33,925 nucleotides of DNA from Natrialba taiwanensis DSM 12281 (GTDB lineage: Archaea > Halobacteriota > Halobacteria > Halobacteriales > Natrialbaceae), in contig NZ_AOIL01000067.1 of assembly GCF_000337595.1 (NCBI RefSeq), positions 223,207 through 257,131 of the forward strand, written 5' to 3'. Numbering within the stretch: position 1 is the stretch's first letter; the number at the start of each line of letters is the position of its first letter. A program made the position numbers and the translations under genes. The notes under the pieces were generated by a model. The model saw only the letters and a list, made by a program, of their open reading frames with translations. It made no database searches and was not told where the DNA came from. Shown one piece after another: positions 1 through 9,182 of the stretch.

Positions 1-426
1 GGGTGGGGTTCGAACGGGAAACACGGCGGGTTGTGGGGGTGGCCGTGCCGGGCTAGGGGCCCCGTTCGAATTAATTCAGGCAGAGGGGGACCAACGAGGT
101 GCGGGATTCGATCCGTTATGTCCCCCACGTTGTTCGTTCGACTGTATCGTATTAGTGTCGGGCGGGTATTTTCTGAGTCGGAAAACGCGCGACGGGAGAG
201 CGATCTCGGTAGTGCGTTGAGGGTGAGTACTAGCGATGGTGGGTGAGAGCGGTACTGGCGGAGCGCAAAGCGAGTCCTGCGTGAACGAGGGAACCGGCGT
301 CTCGAAGTCGAGTGGGAAAGGGAGGGAGGGGTGCGAGAAGGGGGTCAGACGGGCTGCTGTACCGATTTCCTGGCGCAACCCAGGACGGGTCGCGGGTGCG
401 CCGGAACTGACTGACAGCAGTCCAGA
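1..426. other. Non-coding left edge with inverted repeats
   Basis: No convincing gene is seen here; the open frames are short, arginine- or serine-rich and lack domains. A 10-bp perfect inverted repeat lies at 9-18 and 61-70, with a nested 6-bp pair at 22-27 and 42-47. A second stem pairs 85-91 with 120-126. The segment around 41-57 resembles, from memory, the 5' Alu-domain motif of SRP RNA, but what follows does not continue that RNA. Confidence 0.5.
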
Positions 427-1920
427 TCAATCGTCACTCGGTGATGCCTCAGGACGGTAGCCGCGGCTGATCGCCTTCCAGCGCCCGGTCGAAAACCGGT
501 GGTAGTTGATAGCTGCTGGAGCGGCCGTCTCTGCGAGAAATGAGAGGTAGAGCCCCATCAATCCGATTGGTGCGATGTCGAGTCCTGGAAGCGGTCCGAT
601 CGCAGGGATGGCCAGTCCCTCAGCACCCAGATACGCGAGGGGAATCGCGAGGACGAACATGCCAATGAACTGGCTGAAGAACGGCCAGAGCGTATCGCCA
701 CTCGCTTTGAGCGCTCCCGCGGCTCCGGTCGAGACGCCCTTCAAGATAATCGCGAGACAGGCCGCGTAGATGAGCGAGACCGCAGTCGGAACCGAGAGAT
801 CGGCCGGATTATCGGTAAACAGCAGGACGATCGGCTCGGCAAACACGAAGACGACCGCGGCGGCGACGACGTAGATCGCGACGGCGTACAGGATGATCTC
901 GTGACCGTAGCGTTCGGCGCGCCCCTCGTCGCCGAGGCCGAGTTTCTGCCCGACGAGACTCGAGGCGGCCAGCCCGAAGCCCCAGCCGGGCGTGTTCATC
1001 AGCCCCCAGATGCGACGGGCGATGACGTAGGCGGAAACGGTCTGTTGTCCGAACAACCCGACGATTGCGAGCATCGGGAACTCGGCGACCGTCCAGACGG
1101 ACTTGCTCCCGAGAACGGGAAGCCCGATTTTCGCCAAGTCCCGGATGGACTCCTCGTGGACGTAACTCCCGAAGGGATCGATACTGACCGGGAACGTCCC
1201 CACGCCGGGGAGACCGCCAGCGACGAGGGCCCCGGTAAACGCGGCGGTGACGACGACATTCGCGAGGACGGTCCCCAGCGCCGCCCCCTCGACGCCGAGA
1301 CCGAGCCCGAAGATGAGGACGGCGTTGAGAACGATATTCGAAATCGCGCCACCCGCGCGGACGATCATCGGCGTCCACGCGTCGTCCATGCCGACGAAGG
1401 TACGGCTCCCGATGAGGTTGAGCCCGGCGAAGGGAATGCCGAGGCCGACGATTTTCAGGTACTCCGCTCCCAACTCGACCGACTCCGGATCGCTCCCGAT
1501 CACCGAGATCAATTCGGTCGGGTACGTCCAGAACAGGACCGTCAGCGGGAGCGTCAACAGGAGGACCAGGAGTGAACTCGATCGCACCGCCTGACCGAGC
1601 GAGGCGAACGATTCGGCGCTGTATCGCTGTGAGACGAGTGCAATAGTCCCCCCTGCGACACCGCCGCCGACCGCAAACGCGAGGCCCCAGAACGGCGAGG
1701 CAAACCCGACGCCGGCGATCGCCGGTGACCCGACTGCGACGCCGACCATCGCCACGTCGACTGCGTTTTTCGACATGCGGGCGAGACCGGTGACGACGCG
1801 GGGCCAGGCCAGATCGGCGGTACGGCGCGCTCGATCGGCGTCCAGAACGCCGAGACGGGCGAGCGCGAGTCCGACCCAGTAGATACACAACCGGATCGGA
1901 TTGGGAACGCGACGACTCAC
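427..1920 (-). CDS. MATE family multidrug/cation antiporter
   Basis: A 497-residue polytopic membrane protein of the MATE branch of the MOP superfamily, which exports organic cations or other small molecules using an ion gradient. About twelve hydrophobic segments are visible in two similar halves, starting near residue 40 and ending near 475, which is the usual size. The repeated features FVGMDDAWTP (first half) and ALKASGDTLWP (second half) are typical of the two halves of MATE proteins. The start is a GTG codon at 1918-1920. On the minus strand a TATA-like CTTTTGTA at 1948-1955 would start transcription about at that GTG, so the transcript is probably near-leaderless. It stands alone, with unrelated neighbours on both sides. 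The substrate cannot be read from sequence. Confidence 0.9.
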   Translation of the reverse strand: MSRRVPNPIRLCIYWVGLALARLGVLDADRARRTADLAWPRVVTGLARMSKNAVDVAMVGVAVGSPAIAGVGFASPFWGLAFAVGGGVAGGTIALVSQRYSAESFASLGQAVRSSSLLVLLLTLPLTVLFWTYPTELISVIGSDPESVELGAEYLKIVGLGIPFAGLNLIGSRTFVGMDDAWTPMIVRAGGAISNIVLNAVLIFGLGLGVEGAALGTVLANVVVTAAFTGALVAGGLPGVGTFPVSIDPFGSYVHEESIRDLAKIGLPVLGSKSVWTVAEFPMLAIVGLFGQQTVSAYVIARRIWGLMNTPGWGFGLAASSLVGQKLGLGDEGRAERYGHEIILYAVAIYVVAAAVVFVFAEPIVLLFTDNPADLSVPTAVSLIYAACLAIILKGVSTGAAGALKASGDTLWPFFSQFIGMFVLAIPLAYLGAEGLAIPAIGPLPGLDIAPIGLMGLYLSFLAETAAPAAINYHRFSTGRWKAISRGYRPEASPSDD

Positions 1921-2284
1921 AAGAACCGTCTCAGCCTAGTTCGGGGGTACAAAAGTGCCTTGGTGACGCGGCAGACGCGGCCGATTTCGGCTCGCTATCC
2001 AATCTCATATTCCGGATTCGATGGTACTGAACACGATTGATGTCCCCGTTCACCGAGTGGGTGAGTTCCCACAGACACGGCAGTTCACAGCGGACTGTCT
2101 CCTGACCGGCACCGTCAAGTGCGTCCGCTTGAGAACTACGCAGTTCGTAAAGTCGGGCTGGCGTAACATACAGACCTGCTCAGCGAAACGGTCTGGAGAA
2201 CGAGACCGTAGTGGCGGGAATACTCTCGCACCGGGTGGTGATCATCTGGCGCAGTGAACTCATTATCATGGTATCGGAGTGCTC
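1921..2284. other. Intergenic region between MATE and MaoC genes
   Basis: About 360 bases without a supportable gene. Apart from the MATE promoter element, nothing distinctive was recognised. A 78-codon frame here shows no domain and poor haloarchaeal composition. Confidence 0.5.
1948..1955 (-). promoter_or_regulatory. TATA-like element of the MATE gene
   Basis: CTTTTGTA on the minus strand, centred about 31 nt upstream of the GTG start codon, at a spacing that fits a leaderless or very short-leader haloarchaeal transcript. Confidence 0.4.
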
Positions 2285-3289
2285 TCAGATCGACGACGGC
2301 TTTCGCTCTGGAAGCGTCGCTGTCGCCGTCCCGGTAAGGAGCGTCGTCCCGCCCGCAGTCGTCGCCTCGATAGCTGTCTCGACGGTCCCGTCTCCTGTCA
2401 CATCGGTCACCTCGCCGCTCGCGACGATCGTCTCGCCGGGAAAGACCCGCGACTGGAATCGAACGCCGAACGAGGAGACGGCAGCGCGGCCGAACCAGTC
2501 GGTGACGACTCGCGACGCAACACCGGCCGTGAACATTCCCTGGCCGAAGACGCTCTCGTTGCCCGCACTGCGAGCGTAGGGTTCGTCGTAGTGTATCGGA
2601 TTGAAGTCACCGCTCGCGCCGGCGTACGCGACGAAGTGGCGTCGTTCGAGTTCAGTGACGACGACCGTCGGGCCGGTTTGTCCGGTGTCGAGGTCGTCCG
2701 CTGACCGCGGCGGTGCGACGGATTCGGGTTCCGGCGGCGCTGGCGACGTATCGCCGATGGACTCGCTGCGCTCGCTCTCGCTGTCGTCGACGGCACCTTC
2801 CGTTTCGATTGCCGTAGCGCGGTCGGTGAGAACGAGTTCACCCGACTGGTCGCGGTACTCGGTTTCGAGCACGGCGAAGGTCATCGTGCCGGCGCGGCCG
2901 CCGTCGCGCTGGTAGACATCGGTGAGCGTCGTCGTCCCGGTCAGTTCGTCGCCGACGAGCAGCGGGCGGGCGTACTCGTAGGCCTGTTCGCCGTGGAGGA
3001 CGTACTCGGGGCGAAAGCCGAGGTCGAACCCGTAGTGTCCCTCGTCGATAGCGGCCCCATCGTCCGCCTGATACCGCGGAAAGCGCTTGACGCGCGGATA
3101 CGTAAGCGGTGCCAGGACGGCGTCGAAGCCCCGTTCCCGGGCGACGGACTCGTCCCGGAACACCGGGTTCGGATCCGTGATCGCGCGGGCGAACTCGGCG
3201 ACTTTCCCGGCTTCGACGCGCAATCCCTCGACCGTTCGGTGCGAGTCGCCGACCATCGCCTCGAGTTCAGCGAGCGGTTTCGTCGGCAT
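2285..3289 (-). CDS. MaoC-like dehydratase/enoyl-CoA hydratase with double hotdog fold
   Basis: A 334-residue protein with two hotdog domains. The N-terminal half (about 12-165) resembles the FAS1-like/MaoC N-terminal dehydratase domain. The C-terminal half (about 205-330) carries the hydratase-2 signature SGDFNPIH, giving the expected catalytic Asp228 and His233. A Ser/Glu/Pro-rich acidic linker (about 168-200) separates them. Such proteins hydrate 2-enoyl-CoA or a related CoA thioester. The start was chosen at 3289, not the upstream Met, because a strong GGAGGTG sits 6 nt before it and the upstream extension is Cys/Trp-rich and unlike the family. It lies divergent to the thiolase and near an acyl-CoA dehydrogenase and ligase, supporting a role in acyl-CoA catabolism. 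The exact substrate (fatty, branched or hydroxy-acid CoA) is unknown. Confidence 0.88.
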   Translation of the reverse strand: MPTKPLAELEAMVGDSHRTVEGLRVEAGKVAEFARAITDPNPVFRDESVARERGFDAVLAPLTYPRVKRFPRYQADDGAAIDEGHYGFDLGFRPEYVLHGEQAYEYARPLLVGDELTGTTTLTDVYQRDGGRAGTMTFAVLETEYRDQSGELVLTDRATAIETEGAVDDSESERSESIGDTSPAPPEPESVAPPRSADDLDTGQTGPTVVVTELERRHFVAYAGASGDFNPIHYDEPYARSAGNESVFGQGMFTAGVASRVVTDWFGRAAVSSFGVRFQSRVFPGETIVASGEVTDVTGDGTVETAIEATTAGGTTLLTGTATATLPERKPSSI

Positions 3290-3295
3290 CGCCAT

Positions 3296-3302
3296 CACCT
3301 CC
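3296..3302 (-). promoter_or_regulatory. Shine-Dalgarno deciding the MaoC start
   Basis: GGAGGTG on the minus strand, 6 nt before ATG 3289. It overlaps an upstream in-frame ATG at 3295, so the downstream ATG is the better start. Confidence 0.7.
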
Positions 3303-3450
3303 GTCGCGTCCTGTGGTGGGCATTGCCAGCAGGGTTTGTTCGACGAACCCATAAGCGTACGCCAACCGGTGGCTAGCGGGTTCTGTCGGGTGGCTGATGG
3401 CACTCACGGTCAGTCTCGGTAGCCGCTTTCTGCGGGCCCTGCGGAACGTC

Positions 3451-3458
3451 TATAGTGG
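3451..3458 (+). promoter_or_regulatory. TATA box of the thiolase gene
   Basis: TATAGTGG centred about 27 nt before ATG 3480, the spacing expected for a leaderless transcript starting at the initiation codon. Confidence 0.5.
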
Positions 3459-3479
3459 TCGCTAGAGTATTCCTGACAC

Positions 3480-4628
<1,149 letters not shown>

Positions 4629-4648
4629 GGGTTTTCCTCGCCGCTCGC

Positions 4649-5899
4649 TTACTCGTCGAGTTCGTCGACCCGCAGGTCCTCGTCGAACTGGAGGGTGTTT
4701 TCGATCTCGTTCTCGTCGATGTCTTCGAAGGCCCAGCGAGCGATCGAGCGGCGGTGAACTTCGTCCGCGCCGTCGACGATACGGAACGCGCGGACGTTCT
4801 CGTAGAAGTGCGCGATCGGGAGGTCTTTCCCGATGCCGTTGCCGCCACAGCACTGCAGCGCGAGATCGATCGTCTCCTGCGTGACGTTCGCGGTGAACAT
4901 CTTCGCCATTGCGACCTCGATGCGGGCGTCGCTGCGGTCGAGTTCACGGGCGGCGTGTCGGACCATCGTTCGCGCGGCGTGGAGTCGGGTTTCGGCGTCC
5001 GCGATCCGGTGGCGAAGCGCCTGTTTTTCGTCGAGTGTCGTGCCGAAGGCCTCGCGTTCGCTGAGGTAGGCCTTCGCGATGTCGAGCGAGCGCTCGGCCA
5101 TGCCGGAGTAGCGCATGCAGTGGGTGAGTCGGCCGCCGCCGAGTCGCATCTGGGCGATCTGGAAGCCCTGGCCGGCTTCGCCGATGGTGTTTTCGACGGG
5201 AACGCGGACGTTCTCGAACTTCACTTCGGCGTGGCCGCCCTCGCGTTCCGTGATGCCGTGGCCGCCGAGGTGGGGTACGTTTCGGGCGACGGTGACGCCG
5301 GCAGCGTCGGCGGGAACGAGGATGATCGAGGTGCCCTCGTAGGGATGGGCGTCGAGGTCCGTTCGGGCCATGACCAGGTAAAAGTCGGCGTTCAGCCCGT
5401 CCGAGGTCCACCACTTGTGGGCGTTGATGACCCACTCGTCGCCGTCTCGGGTAGCCGTACTCTGGAGCATTTTCGGGTCGGAACCCCCGCCCTGTCTCGG
5501 CTCGGTCATTGCGAACGCCGAACTGATATCGCCCTGCACCAGCGGGCGAAGCCACCGCTCTTTCTGTTCGTCGGTGCCGACCATCTCGAGCGTGTGCATG
5601 TTCCCCTCCTGGGGCGCGTTGGCTCGGAGCGCGAGCGCGCCGATGAGCGACCGGCCGACCTGTTCGAACGAGGGGAGCATGTCGCTGAAGTCGAGCCCTT
5701 GGCCGCCGTACTCCGCCGAAACCTGCGGAGCGAACAGATCGCGTTCTTTCGCTTGCTCCCAAAGATCCTCGATTTCGGCCATCAGAATCGGCTCCTGCGT
5801 CGCAAGCGCCTCTCGCTCGCGCGGGATGACGACCTCGTCCATGAACGATGCGACCCGGTCCGCGACGGCTTTTGCCGTATCGGAGTCGTGGTATTCCAT
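4649..5899 (-). CDS. Acyl-CoA dehydrogenase, ACAD10/11-like
   Basis: A 416-residue FAD flavoenzyme of the acyl-CoA dehydrogenase family, introducing the 2,3-double bond into acyl-CoA and passing electrons to ETF. The N-terminal helical domain, the FAD/acyl-binding segment FAMTEPRQGGGSDP and the C-terminal helical domain are all present. At the usual catalytic-base position the motif reads VDGADEVH, placing Asp376 where classic enzymes have the Glu of YEGT. From family knowledge this is the pattern of the ACAD10/11-like branch, so the enzyme is probably active. The minus-strand TATA-like CATTTACAAT at 5921-5930 is about 26 nt before the ATG, implying a leaderless transcript. It is divergent from the acyl-CoA ligase. 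Chain-length preference is unknown. Confidence 0.92.
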   Translation of the reverse strand: MEYHDSDTAKAVADRVASFMDEVVIPREREALATQEPILMAEIEDLWEQAKERDLFAPQVSAEYGGQGLDFSDMLPSFEQVGRSLIGALALRANAPQEGNMHTLEMVGTDEQKERWLRPLVQGDISSAFAMTEPRQGGGSDPKMLQSTATRDGDEWVINAHKWWTSDGLNADFYLVMARTDLDAHPYEGTSIILVPADAAGVTVARNVPHLGGHGITEREGGHAEVKFENVRVPVENTIGEAGQGFQIAQMRLGGGRLTHCMRYSGMAERSLDIAKAYLSEREAFGTTLDEKQALRHRIADAETRLHAARTMVRHAARELDRSDARIEVAMAKMFTANVTQETIDLALQCCGGNGIGKDLPIAHFYENVRAFRIVDGADEVHRRSIARWAFEDIDENEIENTLQFDEDLRVDELDE

Positions 5900-5920
5900 G
5901 CCCAGTCATTCCCATACTCC

Positions 5921-5934
5921 ATTGTAAATGTACA
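5921..5934. promoter_or_regulatory. Operator-like motif 1 overlapping the acyl-CoA dehydrogenase TATA
   Basis: ATTGTAAATGTACA shares its first eight bases with motif 2, 31 nt downstream (about three helical turns). It coincides with the minus-strand TATA-like element, so a bound regulator would block TBP. The regulatory role is inferred. Confidence 0.4.
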
Positions 5935-5951
5935 CTCCCTGTCCAGCCACC

Positions 5952-5965
5952 ATTGTAAACACAAT
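5952..5965. promoter_or_regulatory. Operator-like motif 2, ATTGT-n4-ACAAT palindrome
   Basis: ATTGTAAACACAAT is a perfect 5-bp inverted repeat with a 4-nt spacer in the divergent region between the acyl-CoA dehydrogenase and ligase genes. It fits the shape of a dimeric repressor site; the cognate regulator is not visible in the window. Confidence 0.45.
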
Positions 5966-6069
5966 CGATTCGGTCGAACTCGGATCTGACGGGCGGTTAC
6001 CTCCCCGTCTCACCGCACTTCGGCCCTGTCGCCGTTCTGCTGCCATCTGACGTGTCGGTCCGGGGTACG

Positions 6070-6077
6070 TTTTAATA
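6070..6077 (+). promoter_or_regulatory. TATA box of the acyl-CoA ligase gene
   Basis: TTTTAATA centred near 6073 predicts transcription from about 6099-6100, exactly at the second in-frame ATG of the downstream gene. Confidence 0.6.
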
Positions 6078-6099
6078 TTGGTACATGGTATACAGGGAC

Positions 6100-7677
6100 A
6101 TGGAACTGGACGAGACGAGTAGTACTGCCAGGGAGGGCAATGCTGCACGGATACACGACGAAACGGCTCGCCATCACGGCGACGCGGTTGCCATCGAGTA
6201 TCACGGCACGGAACTCACGCACGACGAACTCCGCGAGGAGAGCGCTCGGTTTGCCGGCGGACTGGCCGACCTGGGCATCGAACCCGGCTCAGTCCTCCTC
6301 CAGTACGTGCCGAACTGTCCCGCAGCCCTGATCGGCTCGCTCGGCGCGCTCAAGGCCGGCGTCGCCGTCTCCCCGGTCAACCCGCAGTATCGCCGCCGTG
6401 AACTCGCCTACCAGCTCGAAGATACCGGCGCGGCGGCGGTCTTGACCCACGCTGCGCTGGTCCCCCATCTGCGAGAGGGACTCGCGGCCGTTGACGCCGA
6501 TCCGGTCGTTATCAGCGCCGCGAGCACTGACGACGACGGTCACTCCTTCGAGTCAGGTCGTGGCGAGGAACGGATCGTCGAGCGGGCCGCCGATGATATT
6601 GCACTGCTCCCGTACACCTCCGGGACGACCGGCAAGCCGAAAGGAGTCCAGTTAACCCATCGGAATTTTCGAGCCCAGCTGTTCTCGACCCTCTCTCAGG
6701 AACAGGCACTCGCACCCGAGGCTGTTCGCAGTCTCGCCTGGCTCCCGCTGTATCACATCACCGGCTTTACCCACACCGCGTGGCAGCCCCTCGTCCGCGG
6801 CGGCCGGGTGTTCCTGCGCAGCGCCGCAAACTGGGACGCCGACGCAGCGATGTCGCTGATCGAAACCGAGGCGATCACTCACTTCATCGGCGTCACTGCC
6901 ATGTACGTCGACATGGTCGCGAGCGACGAGTTCAGCTCGTTCGATCTCTCGAGCCTCGAAACGGCAAGCGAGGGTGGGGCGAAGCTTTCCGTCGCCGTCC
7001 AGCGGCAGTTCGAGGAGACGGCCGGCGTCGACATTCAAGAGGGGTACGGCCTCACGGAAACGCACGGCGCGACTCACAGTCAGTCGAACTCGACGTTCGG
7101 GCCGCGCCACGGGACGATCGGACAACCGTTACGGATGACCGACTGCAAGATCGTCGACGACAGCGGTGCAGAAGTCCCGCCGGGTGAGGCGGGCGAACTC
7201 CTCGTCCGCGGCCCGCACGTGATGTCGGGCTATCACGATCGGCCGGACGCAACCGCGGCCGCGTTCACCGACGACGGCTACTACCGGACCGGCGATATCG
7301 CCCGCCGGGACGACGACAACTACTACGAGATCGTCGACCGGAAAAAGCACGTCATCGTCACCGCCGGCTACAACGTCTATCCGAGTGAACTCGAAGAACT
7401 CCTCGCCGAACACGACGCCATTGCGGAGGGGGCCGTCGTCGGCATCCCTGACGAACGGCGCAACGAAGTCCCCAAAGCGTTCGTCGTCCCGACGCCGGAC
7501 GCCGAGCCCGGTGTCGATATCACCGAGGCGGACATCACGGAGTACGTTCTCGACACCGTTGCGGCCTACAAGCATCCCCGAGAAGTCGAGTTCATCGACG
7601 AACTCCCGCGGACGGCCTCAGGAAAGATCCAGAAATTCAAATTGACGACGGACCACGAATCGATGGACGGCGAGTGA
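6100..7677 (+). CDS. AMP-forming acyl-CoA synthetase (fatty-acid/carboxylate-CoA ligase)
   Basis: A 525-residue ANL-superfamily enzyme that adenylates a carboxylic acid with ATP and transfers it to CoA. Core motifs occur in order: the P-loop-like YTSGTTGKPKG, the A5 motif YGLTETHG, the hinge region YYRTGDIARRDDDNYYEIVDRKK, and the C-terminal PRTASGKIQK containing the adenylation lysine. The length is normal. An ATG lies at 6085, but the TATA near 6073 places the transcription start at 6100, so the second ATG is preferred as a leaderless start. The gene would feed the dehydrogenase, hydratase and thiolase alongside it. Medium- or long-chain fatty acids are likely substrates, but aryl or branched acids are possible. 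Confidence 0.92.
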   Translation: MELDETSSTAREGNAARIHDETARHHGDAVAIEYHGTELTHDELREESARFAGGLADLGIEPGSVLLQYVPNCPAALIGSLGALKAGVAVSPVNPQYRRRELAYQLEDTGAAAVLTHAALVPHLREGLAAVDADPVVISAASTDDDGHSFESGRGEERIVERAADDIALLPYTSGTTGKPKGVQLTHRNFRAQLFSTLSQEQALAPEAVRSLAWLPLYHITGFTHTAWQPLVRGGRVFLRSAANWDADAAMSLIETEAITHFIGVTAMYVDMVASDEFSSFDLSSLETASEGGAKLSVAVQRQFEETAGVDIQEGYGLTETHGATHSQSNSTFGPRHGTIGQPLRMTDCKIVDDSGAEVPPGEAGELLVRGPHVMSGYHDRPDATAAAFTDDGYYRTGDIARRDDDNYYEIVDRKKHVIVTAGYNVYPSELEELLAEHDAIAEGAVVGIPDERRNEVPKAFVVPTPDAEPGVDITEADITEYVLDTVAAYKHPREVEFIDELPRTASGKIQKFKLTTDHESMDGE

Positions 7678-7851
7678 TGTGTCGTTGTGAACGCTCTCGC
7701 GATTCACGAGTAATTGCTTGTATTTATCTAGCGTTCTATGGGACGGGCTGTGAACGAGGATACTGGTATCACGTCCGCAGTCCGTGTCATACCCCTCGCT
7801 CTAGCACTGGCTTTTCAGAACGCGGTTCTATAGCGTATCGACACTAACCGG

Positions 7852-7860
7852 TGGTATTAC
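7852..7860 (+). promoter_or_regulatory. TATA-like element of the AAC(3)-like gene
   Basis: TGGTATTAC centred about 28 nt before ATG 7885, consistent with a leaderless transcript. The rest of the 7678-7884 spacer shows nothing else clear. Confidence 0.45.
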
Positions 7861-7884
7861 AGTATTTGACCGAAACGGACGGCT

Positions 7885-8697
7885 ATGAGCGAAGCCGACG
7901 CTGTCGATCGCGTTGCGGAGCCGGCTACTGTCTCCACACTCACTGAGGAGTTTCGTGCACTCGGCGTCGAGGCCGGCGAGGTGGTGCTCGTCCACTCGTC
8001 GCTGTCGTCGCTCGGCTGGGTGGCAGGCGATGCCCAAGCCGTCGTCGAGGCCCTTCGAAATGCGGTCACGCCCAGTGGGACGCTCGTCATGCCGACGCAC
8101 ACGACCCAGTACTCCGATCCTGCGGTCTGGTCGAACCCACCCGTCCCGGACGACTGGGTCGACACCATCCGTTCGTCGCGACCACCGTTCCGACCGGCCG
8201 CCACTCCGTCGCGGGGAATGGGTGCGATTCCGGAGTGCTTCCGAACCTACGACGATGTCGTCCGGAGTTCACATCCGGTCTACTCGTTCGCCGCGTGGGG
8301 TGCAGATGCCGAGGCGGTCGTCTCCGAGCACGGGCTCGATTACGGACTCGGCGAGGACTCCCCGCTGGCGACCGTCGCTGAACTCGGCGGCACGGTCTTG
8401 CTCCTCGGCGTCGGCCACGATTCCAACACGTCGTTGCACCTCGCGGAATATCGCGCTGCACTCGACCAGGAGACGACGAGAAATACCGTCCCGGTGCTTG
8501 AGGACGGCGACCGAGTGCAGCGAGAGTACGTGGATATCGACCAGTCGACCGATGACTTTCCCGAAGTCGGGGCGGCGTTCGAACAGCAGGCGGGATCAGC
8601 AGTGACGACGGGGACCGTCAGTGTGGCGACGGCCAGGCTCGTGTCCCAGCCGGAACTCGTCGACTTCGCTGTCGACTGGTTCGAGGCGAATCGGTGA
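7885..8697 (+). CDS. AAC(3)-family aminoglycoside N-acetyltransferase homologue
   Basis: A 270-residue protein of the antibiotic N-acetyltransferase (AAC(3)/YokD) fold, which transfers acetyl from acetyl-CoA to an amine. The family features are present in order: VLVHSSLSSLGWV near the N-terminus, the HPVYSFAAWG segment mid-protein and LLLGVGHDSNTSLHLAE, with the conserved His and Glu near the acetyl acceptor. The length is normal and the ATG at 7885 fits leaderless transcription. Archaeal ribosomes are largely insensitive to many aminoglycosides, so the natural substrate in a haloarchaeon may be another amine or amino-sugar; this is inference. Neighbours do not specify a role. Confidence 0.85.
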   Translation: MSEADAVDRVAEPATVSTLTEEFRALGVEAGEVVLVHSSLSSLGWVAGDAQAVVEALRNAVTPSGTLVMPTHTTQYSDPAVWSNPPVPDDWVDTIRSSRPPFRPAATPSRGMGAIPECFRTYDDVVRSSHPVYSFAAWGADAEAVVSEHGLDYGLGEDSPLATVAELGGTVLLLGVGHDSNTSLHLAEYRAALDQETTRNTVPVLEDGDRVQREYVDIDQSTDDFPEVGAAFEQQAGSAVTTGTVSVATARLVSQPELVDFAVDWFEANR

Positions 8698-8817
8698 TGT
8701 GGTCGGCCGCGAGCGGCGGTGAGTCGTGGGCCAACCGGTGAGCGAGACGCTGGCGAGTTGGGAGAGCGAAACAATAACTCATAAGCCAGTCTGTCGCTAA
8801 ACCAGAGGTGGATCCGC

Positions 8818-8890
8818 AGTCCCGTGGTGTAGTGGCCAATCATCTGAGCCTTTGGAGCTCAGGACGGCGGTTCGAATCCGCCCGGGACTA
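8818..8890 (+). tRNA. tRNA-Gln (anticodon TTG)
   Basis: A 73-nt cloverleaf was folded by eye. The acceptor AGTCCCG pairs perfectly with CGGGACT, followed by discriminator A. The anticodon stem TGAGC/GCTCA closes the 7-nt loop CTTTGGA, giving anticodon TTG (glutamine). The T stem GGCGG/CCGCC closes loop TTCGAAT, and the variable loop is 4 nt. The D stem is weak, with one wobble pair. CCA is not encoded and no intron is seen. The last 24 nt are repeated 101 bp downstream. Confidence 0.93.
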
Positions 8891-8920
8891 CTTTGCGCCG
8901 AACAAACTCGTGAGGCGCAA
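8867..8920 (+). repeat. tRNA 3'-end repeat copy 1 with trailing stem-loop
   Basis: Bases 8867-8890 are the tRNA T arm and acceptor 3' strand. They are followed by a stem-loop pairing 8893-8899 with 8914-8920 (loop GAACAAACTCGTGA). The same arrangement recurs as copy 2. Confidence 0.75.
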
Positions 8921-8967
8921 GTATCCTCGGCGGTTCGAGCCCAGAGGACGAGCGGAGTCGAGTCCTC

Positions 8968-9022
8968 GCGGTTCGAATCCGCCCGGGACTATTTTGTCGC
9001 GAGCAATTCCGTGAGCGGCGAC
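8968..9022 (+). repeat. tRNA 3'-end repeat copy 2 with trailing stem-loop
   Basis: Bases 8968-8991 are identical over 24 nt to the 3' end of tRNA-Gln at 8867-8890. A similar trailing stem-loop pairs 8996-9000 with 9018-9022 around a related loop (GAGCAATTCCGTGAGCG). A 6-bp inverted repeat (8944-8949/8962-8967) immediately precedes it, and a degenerate T-arm-like piece lies at about 8931-8944. No integrase is present between or beside the copies. Confidence 0.75.
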
Positions 9023-9182
9023 TCCGCTCGTGACTGTATTGTCGCGACCGAACTCGCGAGCAACGAGTTCTACTACTCGATTCGACGGCCGGTTCGAGAC
9101 GCGAGTTCACCGGCGGGCCTGGCAGCGAGTGGGCCGGGGAAGGCTAAGTCCGTCAACGGTGTCGTCTCGTCCAGAAGATCAA

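Noticed and set aside
85..127. tRNA-like acceptor pairing with a TTCGATC loop
   Set aside because: Only 43 nt long, and neither a T stem nor an anticodon arm can be formed.
9030..9182. Longer start for the DsbA-FNT gene
   Set aside because: The extension runs through tRNA-associated repeat DNA and does not resemble the thioredoxin domain; ATG 9183 is adequate.
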